A DNA stretch of 64,000 nucleotides from Apiotrichum sp. Y4204 (GCA_025531455.1 JAMYHL010000055.1:1-64000), one strand, 5' to 3'; positions 1 to 10,873 are shown, counted from the first letter of the stretch. Translations and numbers: made by a program. The notes: a model not told the origin generated them from the sequence alone.

Positions 1-619
1 AGTAGAAGAACTGGCTGACGAGGGCGACGTCAACAAAGCAGAAATATGTTGCGAGATAGGTCTGGGGGTGTGAGTGGAAGTCTGCAGAGTTCATGGGAAT
101 GGGGGTGAGAAGCACCCATCAGCCCAAATCAAAGTCGAGACGGGCGACGAAGCATGAGAAGCACTCGAGCAGGGTATTGAAGACGCTGGCACGCCGCCAC
201 CCGCTTGTCCCGCATGGGCCTCGCCTCAGCCTCACTACTCACCTGGAACGGCAGCTGGTCAGTCAGAATGCACCCTATCAGGTTTGTGACATCGCCTGGG
301 GGTCAGCGTCCATCACCACACATGGCGGCAATCTGGAATTTTGCACGTTGCACGATTGTGGCCACCCGGATCGCGAAGAGCCGTCATCCACAACGCCAAT
401 TCACCACCACGCAACACGCACCCATCAGCCAGTTGATGAGGAACGGAAGAGCGAGTCCATCGCAGTTGCCCTGCTGCCAGTTCTTGATCACCTGTCTGTC
501 TGTGAGCTGTATCCTTGCAGCGGAACGCACGGAAGCTGGGCGCCGAGCCAACACGCGATGGAGGTCCAGCCGCACCAGGCCGCGACGGCCTCCCGCGTCG
601 TGGGGTCGAGAAGGAGCAT
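1..619 (-). CDS. PQ-loop repeat transporter, 3' end cut by window edge (vacuolar basic amino-acid exporter type)
   Basis: Four exons can be joined on the minus strand: 531-619, 422-495, 243-295 and 1-61, with introns 496-530 (35 nt), 296-421 and 62-242. The ATG at 619 is the first methionine in frame. The joined protein runs MLLLDPTTREAV, then a first helix, then a PQ-loop core in which LPQVIKNW is followed by GLALPFLINWLMGD and NLIGCILTD, then TYLATYF and SQFFY. This matches the first PQ-loop of the Ypq1/Rtc2/LAAT-1 family, which moves lysine, arginine and histidine across the vacuolar membrane. Intron phases are consistent at each junction, and the PQ motif itself is restored only by using the middle of three AG acceptors near 496. 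The second PQ-loop would lie outside the window. The gene diverges from the MFS gene at 1074. The family call is strong; the substrate is inferred. Confidence 0.85.
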
Positions 620-1073
620 GCGCCGCGGGAGTGGAGGTGGTAGCTCGAGCTGGCGCGATGCCGGATGTATCAAATGAGTGTGTGATGGAGTGCGATGTTC
701 GATGCAAAGAAGTGTGGAGAAAGTGTGTTATCGACGATGATGCCTTGATACCGGTTTGGAGCTCTCTCTGATCGCGATCAGGACACTACGAGAAACGAGG
801 CACCAAAGGTGGGCGCCAGGCGCGGCAGGCGGGAGCAAATAATTATCCGTGGATTATCCAGGGTGGATTAGACAGCGGCGGCCATGTCCGGAGGGGGGGG
901 GGTGGTTGTTCCTTGTTTGGTCCGTTCCGACGAAAAAGGTGAAAGCGCACGACGACGAGCACACGACAAGCGACGAGCCCACCTCGTTGCCCACGTCCAG
1001 GACGGCGGTTATCAAGCCGACATCTCATCCCATCTCTCTCTCTTCTCTCCATCTGCCGATACCCCCACACATC
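620..1073. promoter_or_regulatory. Shared intergenic region between divergent transporter genes
   Basis: These 454 bases separate the PQ-loop start at 619 from the MFS start at 1074, so both promoters must lie here. A G-run at about 893-902 and a CT-rich tract just before 1074 are visible. No clear TATA box was found for either gene. Confidence 0.5.
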
Positions 1074-2868
1074 ATGTCGTCCGAGCGTACATCGCTCCTG
1101 AAGGGCAGCAACGGAAACGGACTCGACAGACACGACAGAGAGCGCAACGGCGCCAGCACGTCCCCGCCGCCGAGCTATGGCGCCGTCAACCCTCATGGAC
1201 ACCACAACCTCGCCGGCCTTCCCGCCTGGCGCTTTCGGCTCGCGTGTCTCTCAGTGTGGAGCGCGACGTTCCTCGCCGCCTTTGACGGCACAGTGGTCGC
1301 AACACTGCTCTCCGACATCGGCTCCGCATTCGAGGCATTCCACCTCGCCTCGTGGCTCGGCACAGCCTACCTCCTGAGTTTGTGCTGCTTTACACCAGTG
1401 TACGGACGCCTGGCGGACGCGATCGGGCGGCGCAACGCGCAGCTCGTCGCGCTCGGATTCTTCACCGTCGGCACCGTGTTCTGCGCCACCGCGCCCTCGA
1501 TGTACGCCCTTATCGCGGCGCGCTGCCTCGCCGGCATGGGCGGCGGCGGCCTCTCGAGCGTCGGCTCCATCCTCCTCTCCGACCTCGTGGATCTCCGCCA
1601 TCGCGGCATATACCAGGGCTACGCAAACATCCTCTTCGTGAGTGAGCGAGCTGCGGCACTCGTGGTGCACCCCAGCTCGCGATGACTGACCCCAGGGCCT
1701 CGGCGCGTCCCTCGGCGGACCAGTGGGCGGGTGGGCATCCGACCACTTTGGCTGGCGCGTCGCATTTGGCGCGCAGGTACCGCTCCTGTTTATCTCGGTT
1801 GCGCTGATCATCATCTTTATCCCGGCGGACCTCGGCGGTTCCCCGTCCGTAGAGGGCGGTCGCTCCTCGCCCACTCCGTCACTCAGCGTGCGCCAGAAGC
1901 TCATGCGCATCGACTACGCTGGCGCACTCCTTTTGGCCACGGCTGTCGGGGCCCTCCTGCTCGGATTCAGCCTGCGCACTGCCGCGCGCAAACCAGATGG
2001 CAACGAATACGCTTGGACTGACCCGACAATCGCGGGCCTGCTGGCGCTCTTCGTTGTTGCGACCCTCGCGTTCCTCGCTGTGGAAGAGTGGTACGCCCTC
2101 GAGCCCATCCTCCCTCTCGACCTCATGAAGCGCCGCACACCCGCCTCTGTCGCAGTGTCCAATCTCACCATGGCGATGGCCATCTTCTCCCTCCTGTACA
2201 ACGTCCCGCTGTACTTTACCGCCGTGCGGCTACAGTCCTCCTCGGTCGCCGGCATCCGCCTCCTGCCGTACACCGTCCTCATCGGCGCGGGCTCTCTCGC
2301 CGTCGGGTGGTTTATGCGCCGCACGGGGCGCTACTACCCGGCCATGCTGGGCAGCGGCCTCCTCATAGTGCTATCCACTGGCATGATGCTGTGGTGGGAC
2401 GAGCACTCGCCCGAGTGGCTCACGTGGGTCGCCCAGTCGCCCAGTGGATTCGGGTACGCGGGCGCGCTGACGAGCACGCTCGTCGCGCTGATGCACAATG
2501 TCCAGAAGGAGGGCCGTGGCGAGATTGCCGTGGCGACCAGCATGACGTACATGTTCCGCACTATCGGCCAGGTCCTCGGCGTCGCGATCGGCAGCGCGCT
2601 ACTGCAGGGCACACTGCAGGTCGATCTGGCACGGCACATTGCGGACCCCGAGCTCGTAGAGCACATCCGCCGCTCCACCGCCATAATCCCCGCCCTCCCT
2701 CCCGCCATCCGCGAGATTGCCATCAAGGCGTACTCGCATGGCCTGCACCGCGCCGCAGTGGTCAACTTTGCGCTCGCGATCGTCACGACGCTTGCCATGG
2801 CCGCGGCGGAGGACGAGGACATGCCGGAGAGCGAGGCGGATGTGAATGTCGATACTCACATGGATTGA
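1074..2868 (+). CDS. MFS transporter, DHA2-like (14-helix drug or vacuolar basic amino-acid transporter)
   Basis: There are two exons, 1074-1637 and 1696-2868, with a 58-nt intron that opens GTGAGTGAGCG and closes CCCCAG; the product is 578 residues. The first helix carries FLAAFDGTVVATLLSDIG. It is followed by the A-like motif GRLADAIGRR between helices 2 and 3, and by the antiporter motif C GLGASLGGPVGGW, which is formed exactly at the splice junction. Length and helix spacing fit the 14-TM DHA2 group, which contains both drug exporters and the vacuolar basic amino-acid importers Vba1-3. The N-terminus SERTSLL is an acidic dileucine signal of the type used for vacuolar sorting, which favours a vacuolar role. 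The start at 1074 was chosen over an in-frame upstream codon because it is the first ATG before this motif. The C-terminal tail is acidic. Substrate is not determinable from sequence. Confidence 0.9.
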
Positions 2869-3195
2869 GCCGACGAGCGCGGCGATGAGGGGAGTGAATG
2901 GAGAGAGGGCAGTAAGATGGTAGATGGAGCGAGGGGTCGTCTTGCTCGGCAAGGTCGGTGCTTGCTAGCACGCAATGCTCCGGCCCCGCAAGACGGACCC
3001 GCAACCCGCCTGTCCGCACGCTCTTTGTGAAGCGGAGCGCGGAGACAGGGTCCGTAGCTGGCCCATACCGAGGACAGTGGGCTCACTCCCGGGGAGGATG
3101 TGATGCCTGGGTTGGACCAAAAGGAGAGAAAAGCAGTTCTCTGCAATACACTGTATTCATATCGTGCCGTTATACCTAATGTTTCTATGCAAATG
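2869..3195. other. Intergenic, convergent gene ends
   Basis: The region lies between the MFS stop and the GPI14 stop, and both transcripts end here. I see no gene. Confidence 0.6.
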
Positions 3196-4648
3196 CTAAA
3201 TACCGTCGAGGAGTGCCCCAATCCCCGCCGCGCTCACCACAAACAGGAGACAACCTGCGCCCCACAGCGGCACGTACACTGGCTGTGCGAGGAACTCGAG
3301 GCGGTACGCCGTGCCGAGCCAGAGCGCCTGCGCGCCGACCCAGGCGGCGAGGCAGGCTCCGAGGACGCTCCATGAGAGGCGCGGGAGTCGAAGTAATGGC
3401 ACGAGGGGGAGCGGCCAGAGAAAGTACTGCGAGAGTTAGCGATCAAGTCGGGCGCAGCGACATCTCCTCGAATTGCATGGAACGAGCTACTGCGCGAGAG
3501 TGTTCTAATACACCTCCAACTTACCTGCGAAGTGCACACCTTGTTGAACATAACAAAGATGGCCGTCTGGAAGAAGAGCGCGCCCGCGACGCCGAGGGCG
3601 GGCTCGAGCGCGGCGCCAGTGAGGAGGACGGCGGACGCCTGCGGGAGGAACGACGCGAGCGGGTGACGGAGGATGGAGAGGAGGAGAGAGGAGGAGGAAT
3701 CACTAGAAGTGAGGTTGAGGTAGATTGGGAGAAAGTAGGGGCTGAAGTTGTGCCGGTGGTCGAGGCGCGCGAGGTGGTACGTGAACGTATGCTCGAGGAA
3801 GGGTGCGCCCCAGCTGAAGAAGTTAGCAAGACGAATAGACAACAGTCTACGCCCAATGTCACGTACATAGCCCACAGTGTTCCGTTAACCACAAGCGTCA
3901 CCGCCGCACCGACGGCCGCGAAGCGCCACACGCCCGCGCCAAACCACCCGTGCCTCCGTGCGAGCGCGCGCCAGATGGCAGGAACGTAGATGGCCGGGTA
4001 GATCTTGTAGCTCGCCGCGAGCGCGAGGGCCGCGGCCGAGACCGCCTCCCATCGCGTTTCCTTCGGCGTCGCTACCGTCCTGCCCTTCTCTCCCGCGCCG
4101 AGACCCGCACGGCGGAGCGAAATGGCCAGCACGGCGGTCAAGAGACACGGTAGTGCCTCGGGACTTCCCCTTGTGGTGATGTTAAGCACGACGGGGTTGA
4201 GCGTCCACAGCGCGTGAACCTTCCATGCGCTGACGTCGGGATCAGAGAGGAGGACGGCGGGGAGCGCAAGCGTGAGTGCTACGAGCACTAGACGGCCGAG
4301 GATCGGGGAGATGAGCGCGGGGGCGAGGACGAGGACCAGCAGCGGGGTATATCTGAACGTTGCGCGCGCGTACGGCGACCCAATCCGGATCCATGGCCGG
4401 AGATACACTGCCAGTGGTCCCGAAGCGAGGTCCGCGTCGCGCGGGTACGCGACGTACTTGAGCCCATCGTAGACTACGCGCCAGTCGACGTCCGTGTATT
4501 TGACCCCTCCGAGAGGGTTTGCGTCGACGTGCGCGGCGTATGCGAGGAGCGCGAGCTGGACGGCCAGCGAGAGGAGGAGGATGAGCGCGGTCTGCTGCCC
4601 TCGTGCCGGATCTCGGGTGGCCTGTCGGGCCTGTCCGGGTTTGGACAT
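3196..4648 (-). CDS. GPI14: GPI mannosyltransferase 1 (PIG-M / Gpi14, GT50)
   Basis: The enzyme adds the first alpha-1,4-linked mannose to GlcN-(acyl)PI on the ER lumenal side during GPI-anchor synthesis. Three exons, 3867-4648, 3525-3813 and 3196-3426, with introns of 53 and 98 nt, give 433 residues. Family landmarks are YTDVDWRVVYDG (the lumenal DxD-type motif), SPYARATFRYTPLL, NPVVLNITTRGSPEA, the block FLEHTFTYHLARLDHRHNFS and FNKVCTSQYFLWPLPL. The last two blocks are assembled across splice junctions, which supports the exon model: the 5' site GTACGT at 3866 restores AIWGAPFLEHT, and the acceptor at 3427 joins CTSQ to YFLW. Several hydrophobic helices run through the whole protein, as expected. 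It sits convergent with the upstream MFS gene. This is a single-copy essential function in most fungi. Confidence 0.95.
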
Positions 4649-5194
4649 GGTGCTAGGAGTTTAGTTGTGGGATGGAGGGATGTTGGATTTGTTGTTGTTG
4701 AAGAGACGGCGGTGGAGGACAGTGACGTTGCGGGGAATGGCGTGGCATTTGCTGTCAGCGCGGATTGGATCGGCGGATCAGTCAACTGATCATCGCAGGT
4801 CAGCGGAGGTGTGGCACCGCCACTTGTCAGATCCGCAAGTTGTGACGATTGCAGAGAGCAGAGCTGTACAAACGGAGTATCATCTCATATCTCGTGGTAC
4901 CGTCAATCTACATGTCTCTACCGGTGTTCATAAGAAGACGATAGGACATGACAACAGGCCCGATTGGGTATCACTGTGATTCTGAGGAACCCCCTCTATA
5001 GTGCGGCTTCCACGGGTACAATGCGCCTTAATATGACGCTCTGTCCGAACGATCGTTCCTCCACGCAGAGTCGGACGGCGCCCCGCGGCAAGTCAGCGTT
5101 CTCGATAGTTGTCCACTGAGCCTCGGCCAACGGAACAATCACACTCTTACAGCTCGCGCAAGTCGCTCAACGTCTCTCACGAGCGCATATCTCT
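4649..5194. other. Intergenic, GPI14 promoter side
   Basis: The sequence is mixed, with no credible coding frame. It holds the promoter of GPI14 at its left and the 3' flank of tRNA-Pro at its right. Confidence 0.5.
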
Positions 5195-5199
5195 AAAAA
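5195..5199 (-). terminator. RNA polymerase III T-run after tRNA-Pro
   Basis: Five T on the minus strand lie directly after the discriminator base of the tRNA. Confidence 0.8.
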
Positions 5200-5303
5200 G
5201 GCCCTTGCCCGGATTTGAACCGAGGACCACTCCCAAGCTTAAGATGGCACGAGAACCCGTCGCCAACCCTAAGAGAGTATGATAGCCACTACACCACAAG
5301 AGC
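5200..5303 (-). tRNA. tRNA-Pro(AGG) with a 31-nt intron
   Basis: The minus strand folds as a cloverleaf. The acceptor stem GCTCTTG pairs with CAAGGGC and the discriminator base is C. The D-arm is GTGTAGTGGCTATCAT, the anticodon stem CTCTC pairs with GGGAG, and the T-arm is CTCGG-TTCAAAT-CCGGG. The loop reads TTAGGG before the intron and T after it, giving anticodon AGG. The intron occupies 5236-5266, after position 37, the canonical place. The D-arm and loop closely resemble eukaryotic tRNA-Pro genes. Confidence 0.92.
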
Positions 5304-5902
5304 CGCCGATCGGGCGTTTTCGGGCGCCAGGTCGTCGGGCACGGATGTTGCGTTCGAGCCGAGCGGAAAGACAGGTGAATGGTGAGTGGGTGGAGAGGAG
5401 GAAGGGGTTGGCGGGGGAGTGGGCGTATTTATGGGATGACATGGAGGTTCAAGATGGAGTACGACTCACCTTATAATCTGACCGCGCCCTGATGGAAAGA
5501 CAGAGGGTTGTCGATAAGGCAAGGCTGATACTACACGTGATTGTACGCGGTTGATTTCTTTTTGGGGTGGCAATTGTCACCCACTCGCGTTCCCCTTCCG
5601 TCTTAACTGTTCTGGGTGCTAGGCTGCATGGAAGCGAAGCTCACGCTCATGTCGACCACATCTGCGACAAAGCATGCATGACCGGTGGCTCGCAGTGTGT
5701 TGTTGTTTTTATCGAGCGTGGATGAGGATGACAATGCAGAGTCAATATCTAGAACTGAGCGCGTCGGATGAAAATGGTCAAGGAATGAGGTCTGTCTTCT
5801 TTGAATGATCGGCTCGATCGACTAGATCTGACTGGATCACTACTACCATTGTCCAGTCAGCTGTGGCAACTTTTGGGGGGGAGACCAAGGCTGCGAGGAC
5901 GA
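5304..5902. other. Intergenic between tRNA-Pro and the two-repeat protein gene
   Basis: No coding frame has protein-like composition. The right end holds the promoter of the gene at 5989. Confidence 0.5.
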
Positions 5903-5910
5903 TATAAATA
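5903..5910 (+). promoter_or_regulatory. TATA box (TATAAATA)
   Basis: A consensus TATAAATA lies 79 bases before the ATG at 5989, followed by a pyrimidine-rich stretch, as expected for a fungal core promoter. Confidence 0.7.
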
Positions 5911-5988
5911 CAGATGTCGAGACCATGACACTTGTCCATTCCCCCTCCTCCCCTCTCAATCCTCCCATTTTCTCGCCATTACAGCACG

Positions 5989-6373
5989 ATGGCAACGTCC
6001 TCTCCGTCAAACAATAAAGACCAGTACGACGATCTTGTGAAAGATTGCAGAACTGACATACAACAGACCGCTTCCCCTCACGCTCGAAGGGCTCCTTGAC
6101 GACCTCCGCACCCACCCCGATAACTTCCACGGTCTCACTCGGATCTTGCGTGGTTTCGCGAACGAGCACAATGCCCGTTGGAGCGACGAAGAAGTTCGCC
6201 GCGTACTCAACTTGGAGCCTCAACTCACCCTCAACGATCTCATCGACGACCTCCGCAACCCCCCAATGACTTTTAAATTGGTCGTAGCATTCATGCAAAC
6301 AATCGCCAACAGCGTCAACGACCGTTGGACGTATGAAGAAGTATACCGCCTACTCGACTCCAGGCGCAGTTGA
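5989..6373 (+). CDS. Small uncharacterised protein made of two tandem ~50-residue repeats
   Basis: Two exons, 5989-6023 and 6067-6373, with a 43-nt intron (GTACGACG donor, AACTGAC branch, CAACAG acceptor), give 113 residues. After a short leader (MATSSPSNNKDQ) the protein is two copies of one unit. Unit 1 covers about residues 13-63 and unit 2 about 64-113. Shared positions are LTLxxLxDDLRxxP near the start and NxRWxxEEVxRxL near the end of each unit, with a hydrophobic helix between. The units are otherwise well diverged, so the duplication is old and the fold is probably constrained. There is no signal peptide or membrane helix, so it is probably soluble. I recognise no family. A TATA box lies 79 bases upstream. 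The first 35-nt exon is supported only by splice signals and frame. Confidence 0.75.
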
Positions 6374-7122
6374 GCACGCTCCGCATCGCGTGACACACTA
6401 GGATGATACCCAGAGATACATACAACAGACACTCCCATACCATTGAGTCCATTACACCGTTACCATGAGATGTAAACTGGCACCTGCCACCCAAGCCGAA
6501 GCTACAGTGTGCGAACGATACGAAGAGTTCGGAGTGTCGGGGCAGCTCTCTGCAAGTTGACACCGTAGAAGGAAGCTGAATACTCCCCCAAGGTGGGGCA
6601 CAGGGGAGGGAACAGGGGCGACATGAACTCGAGACGTGTGAAGCCGGACGTGTGAAGCCGGACGTGTCCGACGGTGGGTACTGTCACTGTGGATTGTTGA
6701 CGCGCGACGCGTCCAGTTACCGGCATGCATCATTGCTCAGAACATGCACACGATGAATCTCCTCAACCCAGGACACCAAACGTGTCGCCTATTCACTACC
6801 ATTCACGATCATTCATCCATGGTGACATTCATTGTCTCGGACACGAAAATGATCTTTGTTGATTTCGATGTGGAGGTCTGGGTGCAGGGTGGCTGCTCGT
6901 CGCGTCGGATGGGAATGGTTAATGGAGGCGCCTTGGGGGATCGTCACGATGGCGGGCGCACAGACCACCGGCGGTGCAAAGGGAAAGACATTCCGTACAG
7001 TACGGAATATGTACGGAATGCGAACACGACATCACGACAACACGACAACACGACAACGACGAGGACAACAACAATGACGACTACCTCACAACCATCAACA
7101 TCAACATCAACATCAATAGCAT
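6374..7122. other. Intergenic with short tandem repeats
   Basis: A tandem GTGAAGCCGGAC(GT) lies near 6637-6665. At about 7030-7115 a simple-sequence stretch is rich in ACAACACG and ATCAAC units. No gene is supported. Confidence 0.5.
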
Positions 7123-7128
7123 TATAAC
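7123..7128 (+). promoter_or_regulatory. Possible TATA element (TATAAC)
   Basis: A TATAAC lies 92 bases before the ATG at 7215, a distance similar to the other two TATA-type elements noted in this window. Confidence 0.45.
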
Positions 7129-7214
7129 ACCACAACACCTTCCTCGTCCACGCCAGATCCTATCAACTCCATTTCATTTGTCACACGACCACCTCACGCG
7201 ACCACCGCGCATCC

Positions 7215-7916
7215 ATGACGACCTCGCGCCCGTCGAGCCCACTCCGCTCACCCAAGTCTCCCAAGTCACCGAAGGGTCCGCGGCCATTAGCTACTCCGCG
7301 GCGTCTAGCGCACTCGACTCCCTCCCGCCAACGGCCGTATCTTACTCCCGAGCGCCGTCCAGTGCCGACGCTTGCTTTCATTGCCGCCAGTCCGGCAGGC
7401 ACCCCACCGACCCCACGCCATTGGGACCGTGACCCTTATCGCCTTGGCGAGCACTGGTATGCGAGCCCCCTCGCGCTGCGTATCGCGCACGCAAAGCAGC
7501 AAACACAGACGCAGATGCCGTCATCCCAGAAGCCGTCATCCCCTCTAGCCTCGAGCCCTGACGAGTCTTCCTGCTCCGAGTTTGGATGCCACACCGAGGA
7601 ATCACCGTACGGCCAGCACGCGGGCCTCGTCGAGGACCTCGTATACCTCGCCACGGCGGAAGACGACGAGATTGCCATTATCCCGCGTGAGGAGTTCTTT
7701 TCGGTCATTGACGACGTGCTGGCGACCATCGTGGAAGAGGACAGGGGCGCAGCGAACGCGCTCGTGTTTGGCGACGACGGCGACGAGGTCGAGCTCGAGT
7801 TCCGCACCGCCGAGCAGCTCCAGGAGGTGTGTATGGCCCTTGCGGAGGAGATTGGGGTCGTAAAGGGCGAGCTCCGCGTTGTTTCGGGCAGGGCTGGGCT
7901 GGGAAGACGGGTGTAG
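7215..7916 (+). CDS. Uncharacterised protein with SP-rich N-terminus
   Basis: A single-exon frame of 233 residues starts at an ATG in good context. The N-terminal third is disordered and full of proline-directed sites: SPLRSPKSPKSPKGP is followed by further SP, TP and PPTP sites, which suggests CDK/MAPK-type phosphorylation. The C-terminal third (about residues 135-225) is acidic and helical (LVEDLVYLATAEDDEIAII, then EEFFSVIDDVLATIVEED) and looks like a folded domain. No signal peptide or membrane helix is present. I recognise no family. The strong G/C third-position bias and lack of stops support it being real. Confidence 0.65.
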   Translation: MTTSRPSSPLRSPKSPKSPKGPRPLATPRRLAHSTPSRQRPYLTPERRPVPTLAFIAASPAGTPPTPRHWDRDPYRLGEHWYASPLALRIAHAKQQTQTQMPSSQKPSSPLASSPDESSCSEFGCHTEESPYGQHAGLVEDLVYLATAEDDEIAIIPREEFFSVIDDVLATIVEEDRGAANALVFGDDGDEVELEFRTAEQLQEVCMALAEEIGVVKGELRVVSGRAGLGRRV

Positions 7917-8405
7917 GTGTTTGGGTCGCGACCCTCAGTTTCTTCCAGGTCGGTGTTGTTTGGTAGTTCCATCAGTGAGTCATAGTCGTCGAAGGGTAGT
8001 GCTCGCGTACCTCGCATGCTCGTGCCATTCCATACATTCCCACCGCCGTGGGCCCATTCATAATCATGTGTATGTAAACATTCATCTAACGGACTGACCG
8101 TCTTCGTCTCATGACCCCTACTGACTCTGGACAGCCGCGCGGCCAACACCAATTGAAAGCAGTCAACACTCCAGCACAGCTTACATCTGCTCGACTGCCT
8201 TGCTCATCCCCAATCTTTACGATTATGGCCAGTGGCAAGTTTTATCACAGGGGAACCTTCCCAAGGCTGAACAGATCCTCTTATGCTACTGGGCGCACTT
8301 ATGCTCGAAATGGGAGTCGTGGGTGGAATAGAATCTAACTCTGGTGTCGGTTTGGTCATTGGTTCTTTGAGGTCCGTTTTTAGATTTCTTGAGGCAGGAG
8401 TGCCT
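7917..8405. other. Intergenic
   Basis: The region lies between the convergent ends of the 7215 and 8945 genes. Nothing is supported here. Confidence 0.45.
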
Positions 8406-8945
8406 TTACTGAGCTGGAAGATCTTGACATGCCGGCCCAAGTCCTCCTGGGTTAGCTTTAGAAGAAGTCGACATGTTTGCCCCAGTCCTCCTCAGTCTCC
8501 TCCTAGGAGTCGCCGTAACCCCAGTTCTGCCAACGATAGTTGCTGCTATTCTGGAGCCCGCCTCATCCCTCGAAGACCCCAATGTTGAGGGACTCGGTGG
8601 CGGCGGGACGTCCTTGCGCTTGAGGGACACCAGAGTGGTGATCATGGTGCTCTCATCATCAAGGTGCCACTTGAAGTCGTCCTGGAACCGTTGATAGATA
8701 AAGAAGTTATGGTCCTCATACTTATCCTCGAGCACCTCCAGTGGTTTCACCATAAAGTTGACACGGAAGGTGTGATCTTTCTTCATAAGCTCGTTTGCAA
8801 TGCTGATAATCAAGGGGATGAAACCACCAACGGCACCCAAGACCGCACCCCCGGCTCCTAAGCCGGCTGAGACTGCACTGCTGTGATTCTTCTTCTTGAG
8901 CCCGTTGGCCACCTGAGGATCAGAAAAACGGGCATGACGTGCCAT
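8406..8945 (-). CDS. Uncharacterised protein with glycine-zipper segment
   Basis: A single frame of 179 residues has its ATG at 8945. Residues about 27-50 form a small-residue hydrophobic stretch (GLGAGGAVLGAVGGFIPLI), typical of glycine-zipper membrane helices. It is followed by a charged, aromatic-rich middle (EDKYEDHNFFIYQRFQDDF) that looks folded. The C-terminal 70 residues are proline-, arginine- and serine-rich and disordered. No family is recognised. An additional intron or a different 3' end cannot be excluded, because the tail composition differs from the middle. Confidence 0.5.
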   Translation of the reverse strand: MARHARFSDPQVANGLKKKNHSSAVSAGLGAGGAVLGAVGGFIPLIISIANELMKKDHTFRVNFMVKPLEVLEDKYEDHNFFIYQRFQDDFKWHLDDESTMITTLVSLKRKDVPPPPSPSTLGSSRDEAGSRIAATIVGRTGVTATPRRRLRRTGANMSTSSKANPGGLGPACQDLPAQ

Positions 8946-9291
8946 CAGCCGGAGGTTGATGAGACGCGCTGCCCGGTTGAGGTAGCACCGGATTTATGTA
9001 GCCTCTTAGTTGTAGCAGATAGGCCGCAGTGCGTCACTGTGCGCATCTCGTCCGGCTGCGTGCGCTGGGCTAAACCTTCAGTCTCTCGGGTACATGTCAG
9101 TGGAGAGCGGTCACCAGAAGACAGCAGATACTGTACATGTCGGAGCTAGCATTCTGCAAGGGTGGAACACCGTGCCCCTGCCCTGTCGCCCATCTACTAT
9201 GGCACGTAGTACTGTACACTGTTGTGGGAATCCCTTGGGCATCGCAACACCATCCCCTACACAAACCGCACAACCTCAATCCCAAAAGGCA
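8946..9291. other. Intergenic
   Basis: This is the promoter side of the 8945 gene and the 3' side of the transporter at 9292. No gene is seen. Confidence 0.45.
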
Positions 9292-10873
9292 CTATGCTTC
9301 CTTGACTGTGTTTGAGTTGTCGGCGCACGTCCACGGCCCATTCTTGGACGACGACGCGATAATGTCCACAATGGCACCGTACACGCCCGCGACGGTGAGG
9401 AACACGCCGATGAGCAGGATGGTAAAGTTGAGCGCGAACAGCGCCCATTTGCGTGCTGTGCGCTGGGCGCGCGGGACAAAGCGGAAGTTGTCGTGCCACC
9501 ACATGAGGGTCAACGGGATGATGGATGTAGGTGGGACAACGAGCGAGCCGATGAGCGCGATGATGGAACCGAAATTTGGGATCGCCGACGCCACGATGTA
9601 TCCCAGCAGCGCGCCCATGGTCACGCACACGAGCCAAAAGGTCCAGTGCTGCCATGAGTTGCTGGTGAGGTGCTTTGAGCCCTGCATGACGCGGACAAAG
9701 ACGTGTTTTGCCGAGATGTGGGCAAAGATCGCCAGACTGGCGAGTAGCGCCGGCAGCGCGATGCCGTAGCACACCTTCTTCATGAGGGGGCCGGCCGAGC
9801 CCAATGCCGGCGTCGAGACGTACTGTCCGCAAAAGTGGTACACGACGCCTCCGAGGATGAGGTAGATGACCGTGAGGCCGCTCAGCGAGAGTGTCACTGC
9901 GCGGACGTATTTGCGGGGATCCCGCATCTCGGAGACGATGGAAAAGTATGTCGGTGTAGCCCCGTACGCGAAGATGAGCGAGCTGACGGCGTTCATGCCC
10001 TGCGAGAAACTCGGGTTTCCAAACACCTTGATCTCCTTGACCCAGTCGGCGGGGGCGTCCGCTGGCCGGTCCTGCACGCCGACCGCGATCGTGAGCGTGA
10101 TTACCGACGCGAGGAGCGAGACGAGACCCGCCCAGCCGAGCCAGGTCAGGTTGCCGATCGTGCGGATGCTACCCAGCATGATACCCGCAATGCATGCGAC
10201 CGCCATGAAGACCGCTGTGCATGCGCCGTGTGCCGAGACCGCATTCAGTGCCGTGGCGACACCCACCGTCGCGCCCGAGTGCACCATGATCATGTCTGAA
10301 GTCAGGATATCTGTGCAGATAGGTTGCGGCGGTGATAGTACTCACTGACCCAGAAGAGCACATAGAAGAGCTCCTTCCCGAAGCGCCCACCAAAGACGTA
10401 TGCTGCATCGCCAAGGCCGTACACTTCCGGGTGTCGAATCTTGAACGGACCGATCATAGTGGCACAGTCTACTATCAGCCATGGTGCAGGAATGTGTTCC
10501 AGATGTTATCTTGACTCACATGTGATCAAGACTTGCACTACTAAGATAAGGATGATTCCGGGCACGATACCGAGAATTTGGAACACCATCGGAATACTGA
10601 GCACACCGAGACCGAGATTAGACTGGTATTAGCGATGTTGCGCTAGTGTCGCGCCTCGTGCTATTCTCGCGGTCTCATAGCGCCATCGTCCTCAAGATAG
10701 CCCACCTTTGTCATGAGCACGAACGCGCCGACGCCCGAGACGGCGCGGTAGTTTGGTCCGCCGTTTGTAATCTTGCCAAACACATCGTCGTACACGGCAT
10801 CGACCTCGACGTCGGCGTCGTCCGTCCCCCGCTTCTCGACGTCCTTCTTTTCCTTGGCGGCGTACGGGCTCAT
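9292..10873 (-). CDS. AAAP-family amino-acid transporter (Mtr-like)
   Basis: Four exons, 10706-10873, 10520-10622, 10346-10468 and 9292-10295, with introns of 83, 51 and 50 nt, give 465 residues with about 11 membrane helices. The N-terminal cytosolic tail is acidic (KRGTDDADVEVDAVYDDVFG). Helix 1 begins YRAVSGVGAFVLMTK and continues after splicing as SNLGLGVLSIPMVFQILG, the classical AAAP signature. Next comes RHPEVYGLGDAAY in the first loops and ALNAVSAHGACTAVF further on. In fungi this family (N. crassa mtr and relatives) takes up neutral and aromatic amino acids with protons at the plasma membrane. The splice sites were chosen so that each hydrophobic block stays in frame, and the phases close exactly to a multiple of three. 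Confidence 0.88.

Noticed and set aside
205..771. Plus-strand frames over the PQ-loop gene
   Set aside because: The minus strand here gives a spliced PQ-loop protein with correct motifs, so the plus frames are shadows.
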